This document shows positions 12,030 through 22,800 of a stretch of 64,000 bases of DNA, piece after piece. The notes under the pieces were generated by a model. That model was not told the DNA's origin and did not search any database. It saw nothing but the letters and a program-made list of their open reading frames with translations. A program made the translations under genes and the position numbers. The DNA lies in assembly GCF_019578655.1 (NCBI RefSeq), contig NC_063264.1, positions 1,550,001 through 1,614,000 on the forward strand. The letters run 5' to 3'. Position 1 is the stretch's first letter. Every line of letters begins with the position of its first letter. Source of the stretch: Ricinus communis (lineage: Eukaryota > Streptophyta > Magnoliopsida > Malpighiales > Euphorbiaceae).

Positions 12030-12365
12030 TTAATCAGTATCACGAGGAATTTTGTCCCTTGGGCGATCTGGAATCAATATGGCACCGTAACGTTGAACTA
12101 CTGTGTCGCTACTGATAGCAGGCCCTATCAAAACGCCCCCATAAGTTTGAGCAGCCTTTGCGCTAGTGATGACTCGCTCTATCACCATACAACCATAGCG
12201 TTTAGCTGCCTCTTTACTGTTAATGAGAGAAGCTTCATTTCTCTGATGATTGGGGTTCTGAACCCTCCCTGTTGCTGGCTTCTTGGTCAGGCGCGCTTCT
12301 ATGGTGGCGAAACCTTCCGACGCGGCAGCCTCAAGAGCACGACGATCCACCTTTTGACTTGCCAT
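12030..12365 (-). CDS. small EAAxxYGG-motif protein, copy 3 with three motif repeats (111 aa)
   Basis: Intronless frame from ATG 12365 (MASQKVDRRALEAAASEGFA) to TGA 12030. The N-terminal module SEGFATIEARLTKKP aligns with those of the two neighbours. The rest is a chain of three related units: SKEAAKRYGCMVI, SAKAAQTYGGVLI and SSDTVVQRYGAILI, followed by a charged tail ending PRDTD. The open frame extends upstream to about 12485, but that stretch contains the TATA box and has no aligned ATG, so the downstream ATG is preferred. No membrane or secretion signal is seen. The function of the family is unknown to me. Confidence 0.75.
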   Translation of the reverse strand: MASQKVDRRALEAAASEGFATIEARLTKKPATGRVQNPNHQRNEASLINSKEAAKRYGCMVIERVITSAKAAQTYGGVLIGPAISSDTVVQRYGAILIPDRPRDKIPRDTD

Positions 12366-12470
12366 TAATACCAAATTAACTGCATTCGACACAGTATGGC
12401 GTCTTTTTTCCTTTTTTGGGGGTGTTTGTTGCTTGTGATTGCTTAATATTTTTGATACGAAGTTCCTTCG

Positions 12471-12478
12471 TTTATAAA
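12471..12478 (-). promoter_or_regulatory. TATA box of the small gene at 12030-12365
   Basis: TTTATAAA, 106 bases upstream of the chosen ATG. It lies inside the upstream open frame, which argues against starting translation there. Confidence 0.6.
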
Positions 12479-12485
12479 GACACAC

Positions 12486-13658
12486 GCCCGGAGCGGTGCA
12501 TTATGTCAGGCATGCTAATTTGGTGCGATAGACAATATTAACGGATAATAACAATTAGATTCTTAATTAACATGAAGACAAATGAAAAAGACTATTGCAA
12601 TTTATTACTTCATGTTAGAATAATGGGAAAAGAATATTTCTAAAGTGGGATGATTGTGTATTATCATATTATTGGATGGTATAATATATACAGTTACATT
12701 AAATGAATAAATCTATACAGTTTCTACTCCCTTTTACTGGGAAGTAATGAACAATCTCGTAAGTTGGTAGAGTTAAATCATGAGCATATACCCTCCACGT
12801 GGAATCTATTTTCATGTTATAATAAATTATTGAATAGATAAATAATATTAAAATATTTAAAATTAATTATTCAATATGTAATGCGGTATGATTCTTTTAT
12901 ATAATTCGTATTTTTAAAGTGTCTATCGCAGTAGCATATCCTTAAATTTCTTTTATGCTAATTTAATTTCAATAGTCTATAGGAGAATTAGGAGAGATTC
13001 AAACATATCACATCTGCTCCTTTTAGTCCCGTATAAAAAAGAATGGTCAACTTTTACTCAAGGAAAAGAAGAAAGGGAAGAGTGGCAGTAGATTATTGAA
13101 TGATGGATATCCAATTTCAATTTCATGCAGGGGGGGAGTACTCTTCCAATCTGATTCCTAATTAACTTTTTTTTAATTAGGCTTAATTGATAATTTAATT
13201 TCTAACTCTTCCAGCTTCTACTTAGGCAATATGACATGCATAGTTAAAATAAAAAAATTACGTAATAAATGATAAGGCCTCAACCGAATTGTCGTTTTCT
13301 CTTGCGATCTACAATTCATTCGAGGATTAAGATAAACGACGAGTCGTGACTGGTTAGTGTTTCGGTCCAGTAGTGTTGAATCTGGCCCATAATAAAATCA
13401 CCGGACCAGATGGATCCAGAACGGCGAAACGGTTAGACTAGGCTATAGAGCGTGAAGTACACATACCCTTAAACCTCAAATGGGCGTGACAGTCTATGGT
13501 CGTTAAACAAAACAAAGAAAAGGCCCACCGTTTGAAGCTGTTGTAAAAGCGAGGGAAAAGAGCTTCTCATCAATCCAAATGTCAAGTTCATCGTCTTTTA
13601 GACACCGAGTGGCTCTTTCTCTGGTTATTTTTGCTCCATCTGGTCTCGATTTCACGAT

Positions 13659-13704
<46 letters not shown>

Positions 13705-13846
13705 GCAATATGTACTTCACTAGCAGAGGTCTCTCTCTTATCTATCTATCTATCTATATTCTCTTGTTAGCCTATTTCATTTTTTTTTTTTCAATTGCTG
13801 TTTCTACAGGTTGTTTTGTAGAGTGTGAATTTGAGATATCTCAATT
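12486..13846. other. intergenic plus sucrose synthase promoter and leader
   Basis: AT-rich to about 13260, then a more balanced stretch (13270-13560) that looks like the promoter. A leader with CT, TA and TCTA microsatellites follows (13660-13757). A pyrimidine-rich run ending in TTTCTACAG at 13809 could be the acceptor of a 5'-leader intron, as is common in sucrose synthase genes. A 63-codon upstream reading frame starts at 13579. Confidence 0.5.
13660..13757. repeat. compound CT / TA / TCTA microsatellites in the leader
   Basis: (CT)n at 13660-13685, (TA)n to about 13703, then TCTA repeats at 13739-13757, all just upstream of the sucrose synthase start codon. Confidence 0.95.
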
Positions 13847-16800
13847 ATGCCGCTTTCTAGCTTTCGTGACAGAGTGCATGACATTCTCTCTGTCTATAGA
13901 GTCGAGCTTGTTTCTCTTCTCACCAGGTTCATGACCTCTCTCCTTGATAACTAGTTTTGAGCAATGAATTTATCGATTTTATTTATTTTATTTTGTTTTT
14001 GGCTAGGCATGTGGCTGAAGGGAAAGGAATATTGCAAACTCATGATCTGTTGTGTGAGCTCGACAATGTAGTTGTAGATGATGAAGCAATGGAGAAGCTT
14101 CGCCGCAGTCCTTTTGTTGAAGTCCTTCAATCTACTCAGGTGTTGTACTCGCACTCATCGTAGTAACTTTCTGTTGTGCGATTTAGTTTATAAATGTCAT
14201 AATCAGAGTCTGCGTATGTTAATTATGCAGGAAGCTATCGTACTGCCTCCATTTGTTGCAATGGCAATTCGGCCAAGACCTGGTGTTTGGGAATATGTTC
14301 GTGTTAATGTATATGAACTTAGTGTGGATCATTTGAATGTTTCTGAATTCCTTCGTTTCAAAGAAGATCTCGCGGATGGAGAGTAAGAATTTCTATACTA
14401 AGTAAGTTTGGGTTATTTTTGAGTTTAATTTAATTATAGAATAATTCTATTCAGCAATTTTGGATTTTGAAATTTGTAGTAGGTGCGACGAGAGTTATGT
14501 GCTTGAACTTGATTTTGAGCCATTTAATGCAACATTTCCTCGGCCAACCCGGTCGTCATCAATAGGAAATGGGGTTCAATTCTTGAACCGTCACCTGTCT
14601 TCAGTTATGTTCCGACAAAAAGAAAGTTTGGAGCCTCTGCTTGAATTTCTCCGCACGCATAAGCATGATGGTCATGTAAGTTTTTTAATTGCTTTCCAAC
14701 AAGTAATTCTTTCATGTTTCAGTTTGTGAAGTTGCACCCATAGCATAAGTTGCCTTCACATTTAAGTTCTCTTCAGAACTTTATTTGCCTCGAGTTTGGT
14801 TTCATTGGTACCATTTTCATGATCAGGATCTCTAAATATTCCTGCATATGTTAGTCATGATAGTGATTATTGCTTTTTATAAATCTAAAATGTTTTGATT
14901 TTTCCTCTTTGTTCTGTAGGCACTGATGCTTAATGATCGGATACAGAACCTATCCTCACTTCACTATGCTTTAGCACGAGCAGAAGAGCACCTTTCTAAG
15001 TTTCCACCTAATACACCATTTTCTGAGTTTGAATTTGAGTAAGCAGCTAAGTTTCTCTTTTCACATATCCGATGTTGCAAAAAATCAAATTTTTGAAGAA
15101 CACTTTTCACCTTTACTATTAATTTATTTCATTACTTTAATTTTTCACTCCACTGTTCTTAACTCCAGTTTACAATCAATGGGTTTTGAGAGAGGTTGGG
15201 GTGACAGGGCAGAACGGGTATCAGAGATGGTGCATTTGCTCATGGACATCCTTCAGGCACCCGATCCCGCTTCCTTAGAGTCATTTCTTGGGATGCTTCC
15301 TATGGTCTTCAACGTTGTCATCGTGTCTCCTCATGGCTACTTTGGCCAAGCAAATGTTTTAGGATTGCCAGATACTGGTGGACAGGTATCGATTGGATCA
15401 TTTCTTGTTTGGCCAAACTTAAGTGTCCAAATATATCCTGTCATTATGCATTTATTTATATCCTAACAAAAACTATTATGAATTTTCCATTTTAGTAAGT
15501 CACAGAAAGGGTTTACCTTGTAAATATGTAGTGTATGATACTTCTGCTTATCATTGAGCAGATTGTTTACATTCTTGATCAAGTGCGTGCATTGGAGAAT
15601 GAGATGGTTTCTAAAATACGAAAACAGGGATTGGATTTTGTCCCAAAAATCCTTATTGTAAGTGTGCTTTACCATTTTTTTTGCTTGAAACAAATCTTCC
15701 ATTTTCCTCTCTTTCTCAATAAAATATTTGACATGAATTTTCATCTTGAAGTTCATCTTACATTTCCGTGAACGTTGTTTAAGGTCACTCGACTGATACC
15801 CCATGCAAAAGGCACAACATGCAACCAAAGACTTGAAAGAATTAGTGGAACAGAAAACACATATATTCTGCGGGTTCCTTTTAGGACTCAGAATGGTATT
15901 CTTCGTAAATGGATTTCAAGGTTTGATGTGTGGCCATATTTGGAGACCTTTGCAGATGTAAGCTCTAAATACAGATATTATATATTTCCTTGCACTTTCC
16001 AGTATTTTCTTTCTTTCTCTACTGGCATGCTTATTGGTGGTAGAAAATCTATCCAACCTGATTATCTTTGTTGGCTCTTTGACCTTCTAGTGAGCGAATC
16101 AGTATACAAGAAAATGTAATAAAATATATACTTGATCCCTCACTTGGGACGCTACCATATGGTGGTATAATGATACTCTGGCTTGTAGACTCTTGGTTTT
16201 TGTTTCTTCTAGTTGTGTGAATCTAGCCTTGTGTCATAGTCAAGATGCCTTATTGGAAGCTTTGGAATTTTTTGGTGTGTTAAATATTGGTTGTGATTGA
16301 AAAGCATAAATATGTCGAAGTTTGGATAACTGAAGCGTACTTATTTCCATGATAATTGATCAATGAAATCAAACTGATGAGAAAAGTTGAACGGAAGGTA
16401 GGAATGTAGAATATCAAGATAATATTGGCACAATCTCACCTAAAGTCCATGTGACAGTAGATAATTGCTATGTATATTTGTGGATTTCATCATTGATTTT
16501 TTATTTGGCTATCACCACCAGGATGCATCGAATGAAATTGCTGCTGAGTTGCAGGGAGTTCCAGATCTGATCATTGGTAACTATAGTGATGGAAATCTTG
16601 TTGCTTCTCTGTTGTCTTATAAGCTCGGAATTACACAGGTTCGCTGTAGTTTCAAAACTAATATTCTGAAGAGGCAGTACAACAATCAACAATCCTGATC
16701 AGTTTAAGAATTTGATTTCTTAAATTGAATTTTCCATGTAGTGTAACATTGCACATGCATTGGAGAAAATTAAATATCCAGATTCTGATATATACTGGAG

Positions 16801-18905
16801 AAAATACGAGGACAAGTACCATTTTGCAAGTCAGTTTACAGCTGACATCATTGCAATGAATAATGCAGATTTTATCATCACTAGCACATATCAGGAGATT
16901 GCAGGAAAGTAAGGTTCTTCTTTGAGGGAAAAAGATATGCTCCAGATTAGTTTGGTCAACCACAATCTCAGTTTTTACCGTTTCCAGCATTGTTAGCTTG
17001 ACTATTTTGTTCTTTCTTTCAGCAAGAATAACATTGGGCAGTATGAGGGCTACACTGCTTTTACTCTTCCTGGCCTCTATCGAGTTGTTCATGGAATCAA
17101 TGTTTTCGATCCCAAGTTTAATATTGTCTCTCCAGGAGCAGACTCGTGCATTTATTTTCCATACTCTGATAGGGAAAGAAGACTCACTGCTTTACATGGT
17201 GCCATTGAAGAGCTCTTATATGATCCTGAGCAGAATGAGGAGCATATGTGAGTGTCTTTTAATTATGCTAGAAAATTGTTTAGTTGTAATGTTATTAAGG
17301 CCTCATTAATATCATCAAGTACTGCTATTTCTCATAGTTGTCGTAGGTGCATAACTACCCAGCTTAGCATTCTGGAAATTCTTCTTTTGTCGGATACATT
17401 AGTGAATGTCTAGGTAGTTTGTCTTTGGTGATATAGAAAGTACAACGGTCTAATCCAAAGTGAACTGCAAGCACAACTATTCACTCCATCTTTATGCGTA
17501 TTCGACTTCCCCTTTGCCCTCCCTTAATTGTTTTTCACAATTCAATCCTGTGGATTAGCAGGAGAAGGTGAAAAGGATTGTGGGTATACTTTGATCTATT
17601 CTTGTGCTGCCTCCTCATATGGATTTGAGATCTTATTGAGGGCTAACACTACGTTCAGAATGAGTTTGTAATGGCATGAGATATCCTATGCTTAGTTGAT
17701 GAAACATTTCGAGTCTAGCTAGGCTTCACAGTTTCTTGTGATTCGAGCCTCCAACATTATCATGTAAGATGTTGATTTCAGATTCTTTTTTCGAGTCCAT
17801 TTCATTACATGCAATCAACTTTATTCTTCTAGCAATTTGTACTCCTAATGGATAACATAAGTGGCAAAGGTGACAACGTTTGAAACCTATTTATCTTGGT
17901 AAATGCAGTGGTTATTTGACCGACCAATCAAAGCCGATTATCTTCTCCATGTCAAGACTTGATAGGGTGAAGAACTTGACAGGACTTGTTGAGTGGTACG
18001 GCAAGAGCAGCAAGCTAAGAGAGCTTGTAAATCTTGTTGTGGTTGGTGGTTCTATGGATGTGAATAAATCCAGGGACAGAGAAGAAATGGCCGAGATTAA
18101 AAAGATGCATGGCCTCATAACAGAGTATAATTTGGCTGGCCAGTTCCGTTGGGTTGCTGCTCAAATGAATCGTGCTCGTAATGGTGAGCTCTACCGCTAC
18201 ATTGCCGATGCAAAAGGTGTTTTCGTACAGGTATGTGGCGTGTAGATATTGAAATGCTTGCCCCAGCTTGTTTAGAAAGTCCCTTTTAAGCGCATGTATT
18301 CTCTGTGGCAGCCAGCTTTCTATGAAGCTTTCGGCCTCACTGTTATAGAAGCAATGACTTGTGGGCTTCCTACCTTTGCCACTTGTCATGGTGGCCCTGC
18401 CGAGATCATTGAGCATGGTACTTGTGGGTTCCATATTGATCCCCATCACCCTGATCAGGCTGCTTCACTCTTGATCAACTTCTTTGAACGGTGTAAGGAA
18501 GATCCTAGCTACTGGAACACGATTTCTGATGGAGGTCTTAAACGAATTTATGAAAGGTATGCTTTTGCTTTCAAAACTCTCCTTCACCGAATACTATAAC
18601 TGACTTTGAGCTTAAATGTTCAGGTACACATGGAAAATATATTCTAAGAGGTTGTTGACATTAGCTGGAGTTTATGGCTTCTGGAAGCACGTGTCTAAGC
18701 TGGAGAGGAGAGAGATAAGACGATATTTGGAGATGTTTTACATTCTCAAGTTTAACAATCTGGTTAGTAATCTCATTCTCCTCAAGTTTTTAGGTAACAA
18801 TTGGTTCGAGAAGCAGTCCATTCCCTTTCTCTACCTGAACAATAATTTTTTTTTTTTTTCGTAAAGGTAAAGTCGATTCCGCTAGCAGTTGACGATCAGC
18901 AATAA
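13847..18905 (+). CDS. SUS2: sucrose synthase, SUS2/SUS3 (SUSA) type, 806 aa
   Basis: Reversible cleavage of sucrose with UDP to UDP-glucose and fructose, normally in the cytosol. Fifteen exons: 13847-13926, 14007-14139, 14231-14382, 14480-14675, 14920-15038, 15169-15385, 15562-15657, 15784-15957, 16522-16638, 16742-16908, 17023-17247, 17909-18230, 18312-18556, 18624-18762, 18867-18905. They join in frame to 806 residues, the usual family length. The regulatory N-terminal half ([20 protein letters not shown]) leads into the GT-B domain ([20 protein letters not shown]). The GT4 E-X7-E motif is intact (E671 and E679 in [12 protein letters not shown]). Sequence words such as [12 protein letters not shown] and the end [10 protein letters not shown] place it near Arabidopsis SUS2/SUS3. 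An in-frame TGA at 13832 fixes the start. Exon 4 has a tandem TAGTAG acceptor. Symbol given by clade, not by orthology test. Confidence 0.95.
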
Positions 18906-19879
18906 ACTTCACGAGTTGAAGAAGCTGGCACCTCTTTTTTTCTTTTTTTACTTGTTAATGTTGACTATGATTTATGCGAAGACTGTTGTTGTTATTTCCT
19001 CATTTAGTCATTTTCGTATTTGTAGCAATGCTGTTCTTTCTAAATTTTGCAAATCGTAAAAAACTTAAATACCCTCGTCATATTATTATTTTAAAAGTTT
19101 GAAAATGTCAGCTGATGTCCTAAAATGTTTTCTTACCAACAGATTCAATCCTAACGAACATGGACTGCTAAGCATGCAAATAGATGGACAAGTGTCTACT
19201 TCTCATGTTTTAGTTTTATGACTCAGGTAAGAAATGCAAGTACGACGATATCATCAGAAAAAAGAAATGATCAGAAGAAGTTGAAGAAAGAAAAAATAGA
19301 AGCTTCAGTCAGTAGTAAACCACGGACAAGGAAATAATCTAGTAACTCCTGCAATGATCATAAGCGTGAGATTAGAGCTCCATAATATAAATTCTCAATT
19401 ACAACAGGCAGCACGAGAATAAAGGTAAAGGGAACACAAAGGGCAAAACCATTTACAATTTACAAATGCTGGAATTCGTTCTGTGTTTTTGTTTGAATGG
19501 AAGATTTGGCCAAACTCTGTTACAGATCCTGTCGGCTACGTCTCTCCAAAATCCATCGTCTCCTAGCGCGTGGCCTGCACGCACGTCCACTCAAGCGTAA
19601 AACTCAAATCCGCAAGACCACCGCTCTGTAGCACGTTGCCGCCAAAAACAGTATCTGACATTTCTTCTAGAAATTCTGCTAACCAACTGTCTTATCTAAT
19701 CTAATCTACAACACATCATATCGGCAGAACTCCTCGATATTCTCAAAGCCTGACATCATATTACTCAGAAACGCCATACTCTTCTGTTTTCGCGCATTCA
19801 TTTTCCTCTTCATATGTTCCAACTCCATAACCACTTAATAAAAACTCCAATTTCTTTCATAAAACAAGAGATCACAGAA
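18906..19879. other. intergenic; 3' flank of SUS and promoter of IBR3-like copy A
   Basis: The first part is the sucrose synthase 3' region. From about 19488 the sequence is duplicated upstream of the second IBR3-like gene (about 31722 onward), including the shared words TTGGCCAAACTCT and TAGCGCGT. These shared blocks are probable promoter elements. No other gene seen. Confidence 0.55.
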
Positions 19880-22800
19880 ATGGCGATCCGTACACCTGAC
19901 TTGTTAAAACCAGTTCAAGCAGCTCACGAACTTGACCGCGATGCTTTACTTCGCTACATCTCTTCTAACGTCGCTGATTTTCCTGTTTCTCCTTCGACCT
20001 TCGTCGTCAAACAGGTAACTATCTCGGATTTTTATACTCTCCTCTTTTTGTTTTATTTAAATAATTAATTAATTAGTTAATCTTTAGTTCGGGCATGGAC
20101 AATCAAACCCTACGTTTCTGTTGGAAGCTGGTAATGAGGTCACTGTTAAACGATACGTTTTGAGGAAGAAGCCACCTGGAAAATTGCTTCAGTCTGCTCA
20201 TGCTGTGGACAGAGAGTATATGGTAATCTCGGTTGTTGATTCTCTTCGACTTTCTTTTTTGCTGAAAAAGATAAAATCCTTTACTATCTATTACAAGGCT
20301 TTTTCTTTGTTCTTAATATTCTACAGGTTCTGCGAGCGCTGGGCGAGCACACAGATGTTCCAGTTCCAAAAGTGTACTGTTTGTGTACAGATGCAAGTGT
20401 AATTGGAACTGCATTTTACATTATGGAGTATTTGGAAGGACGCATTTTTATTGATCCTACGTTACCGGTATACCATTGTCTCTGATTTTTTGTGTGTGCG
20501 TGTTTTTTTAAAAAGAGTTAGACCTGGTAAACAAGGCAAAATTAAATTATGTGCAAGAGATCAACTGAATTTGCAAAACCAGGTTATTTTTTTCATTATT
20601 CAAAAACTTTCAAAATGCCTTTTTTTTTTTTTCTAAGCTGAAAGAATATCTATGAGCTTTCCAAATACTAAAATTGACTAAATAGAATCCAATTGGCATC
20701 TTGAAACTTTCCAAACACACTCAATAATCTGGGTTTCATTGTGAAGTATTGTGATACAAGTTTTGAGGATTGGGAGATTTAAGCTATTAATTTCTTTGAT
20801 CAGGGAGTAGCACCTCTGAGGAGAAGAGCAATATATCTTGAAACGGCAAGAGTACTGGCTGCTCTTCATACAGCTGATGTAGATGCCATTGGTTTAGGGA
20901 AATATGGACGCCGAGATAACTATTGTAAACGCCAGGTGCATGAATTTCATAACTCTGAATATTAGTTCTTGTTATATTGTATAATTTCTCATGTAGAAGA
21001 GTGCAATTTATGATAATTCCAGTTGAGGTTTTAATTATTGAGCAGAGAAGCTACCATGTAATGGCGGTGCTTATGATCTACTTTTATTCTTAGGTGGAGA
21101 GATGGGCCAAACAATACATTGAATCAACTGGCGAGGGTAAATCTCCTAGATATCCCAAGATGTTGGATCTCATTCATTGGTTGCAGCAAAATATTCCTCC
21201 TGAAGATTCTTTGGGAGCATCAGCAGGAATAGTTCATGGAGACTTTCGCATTGATAATGTTGTATTTCATCCCACTGAGGTCTGTTGCTTTTAAAGTTAT
21301 AAGTTCAAATGCAAATATACTTCATATCAACTTAAACTTGGGTGCTTAGATGTTTTATCGACTGTCTCTTTCTATCAAGTTTTATTATGCGGAAAGAAAT
21401 GAGGATGCAGTAGCATTTCTGTTTTTGTTATTGTTATTGTAATCAGAGTTTTTCTTTGTGTAAATATATTGGGGCGATTACTATTTTTGAGGCATTACTC
21501 TAGTGAGAAACGATTAATGTTGCAGGATCGGGTGATCGGTATTCTTGACTGGGAATTATCTACTCTTGGAAACCAAATGTGTGATGTTGCTTACAGCTGT
21601 ATGGTATTGAACCCTGTCTTTTCCTCTATATTTAGTTTCTACACTGCGATACAGATGCTTCAATATTCTACTTAAGCAGGTTCTGTTGATTTGAATAGTT
21701 GGAAAAGTCTTACCTTTGCTCCTGTGACATATCTAAGTTAATTGTTCTGACTTTTCATGGCAGGCTTACCTTGTGGATATTAACCTTGACAATCCACAAA
21801 TATGTAAAGGGTTTGAACTTACTGGAATTCCGGAAGGAATTCCTTCACAAGCAGAATATCTGGCAGAATACTGCTCTGCATCAGTAAGACTTGTTCTGAA
21901 GCATTTTTCTTATTATTTTGCCAAGGAACATTGTTAAAATTTTAGTTCTTTGTGAGTTTATTTAGGTATTTTGAAGATTTACTTGGTGGGTTTTTGATCT
22001 AGTGGGTGATGACTTGGGTACTATAAGTGTATGAAGTATCAATGTTGATAGGCTGAGAATAACATTCAATTAGGTTTTCGGCCTACTTATTTTTGCAGAA
22101 TGCTTGGAGGGTTGCAAGTTAAAGAACCAGTTGTGCCTCTAAAACTATACTTCGTTATGGTTATGTAGATGATTATCTGTTGATGTTTTGTATATATCCA
22201 CTGTTTAAAAACTTTGAATGCTCCAATTGTTGCAATCTAGGGAAAACCGTGGCCTGCCAGGGAATGGAAGTTCTATGTTGCCTTTGGTATGTTCCGCGGG
22301 GCATCTATCTATGCTGGGGTGCATAGTCGGTGGATTATGGTAATCACTTGAACCACTAAACTTTCATATCTCCATTGCTGAATTTTGGTTGAATCTTTTG
22401 TCTTGGAAGGTCAATATGATATTGTTTCATTCCCAAATGTAGGGTAATGCTACAGGAGGTGAGCGTGCTCGAAATGCGGGAAATCAAGCTAATGGCCTGA
22501 TAGACTTCGCATGGGATTTTATCTCAAAAAAATCAGTCCTTCCAGATCAGCCACCGTCTGGTAGCTCTATCTATTCTTAATTTTATGGATCTATTAACTT
22601 TATGATAACTGTAGAATGCTTAATTTAGCACATGAAACCTAAGTAACCAGTTAGAACACTGGGTTGAGAGGAATTGTTAAAAATGTAACAGGGTTCTGAT
22701 AATACGAACATTATGTAGAGTGGCAGATAAGAAAGAGTAAAATTACACAATAGAGTTCTACACAAGCCTCTTGCCTAAGGGCTTTTTCTCTTCACTCTGC

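Noticed and set aside
12366..12485. Longer N-terminus for the small gene at 12030
   Set aside because: The stretch contains the TATA box and has no ATG that aligns with the sister genes.
13579..13640. Apparent extra copy of the sucrose synthase N-terminus (SSFRHRV resembling SSFRDRV)
   Set aside because: Only a few residues agree and the similarity does not continue, so it is probably chance.
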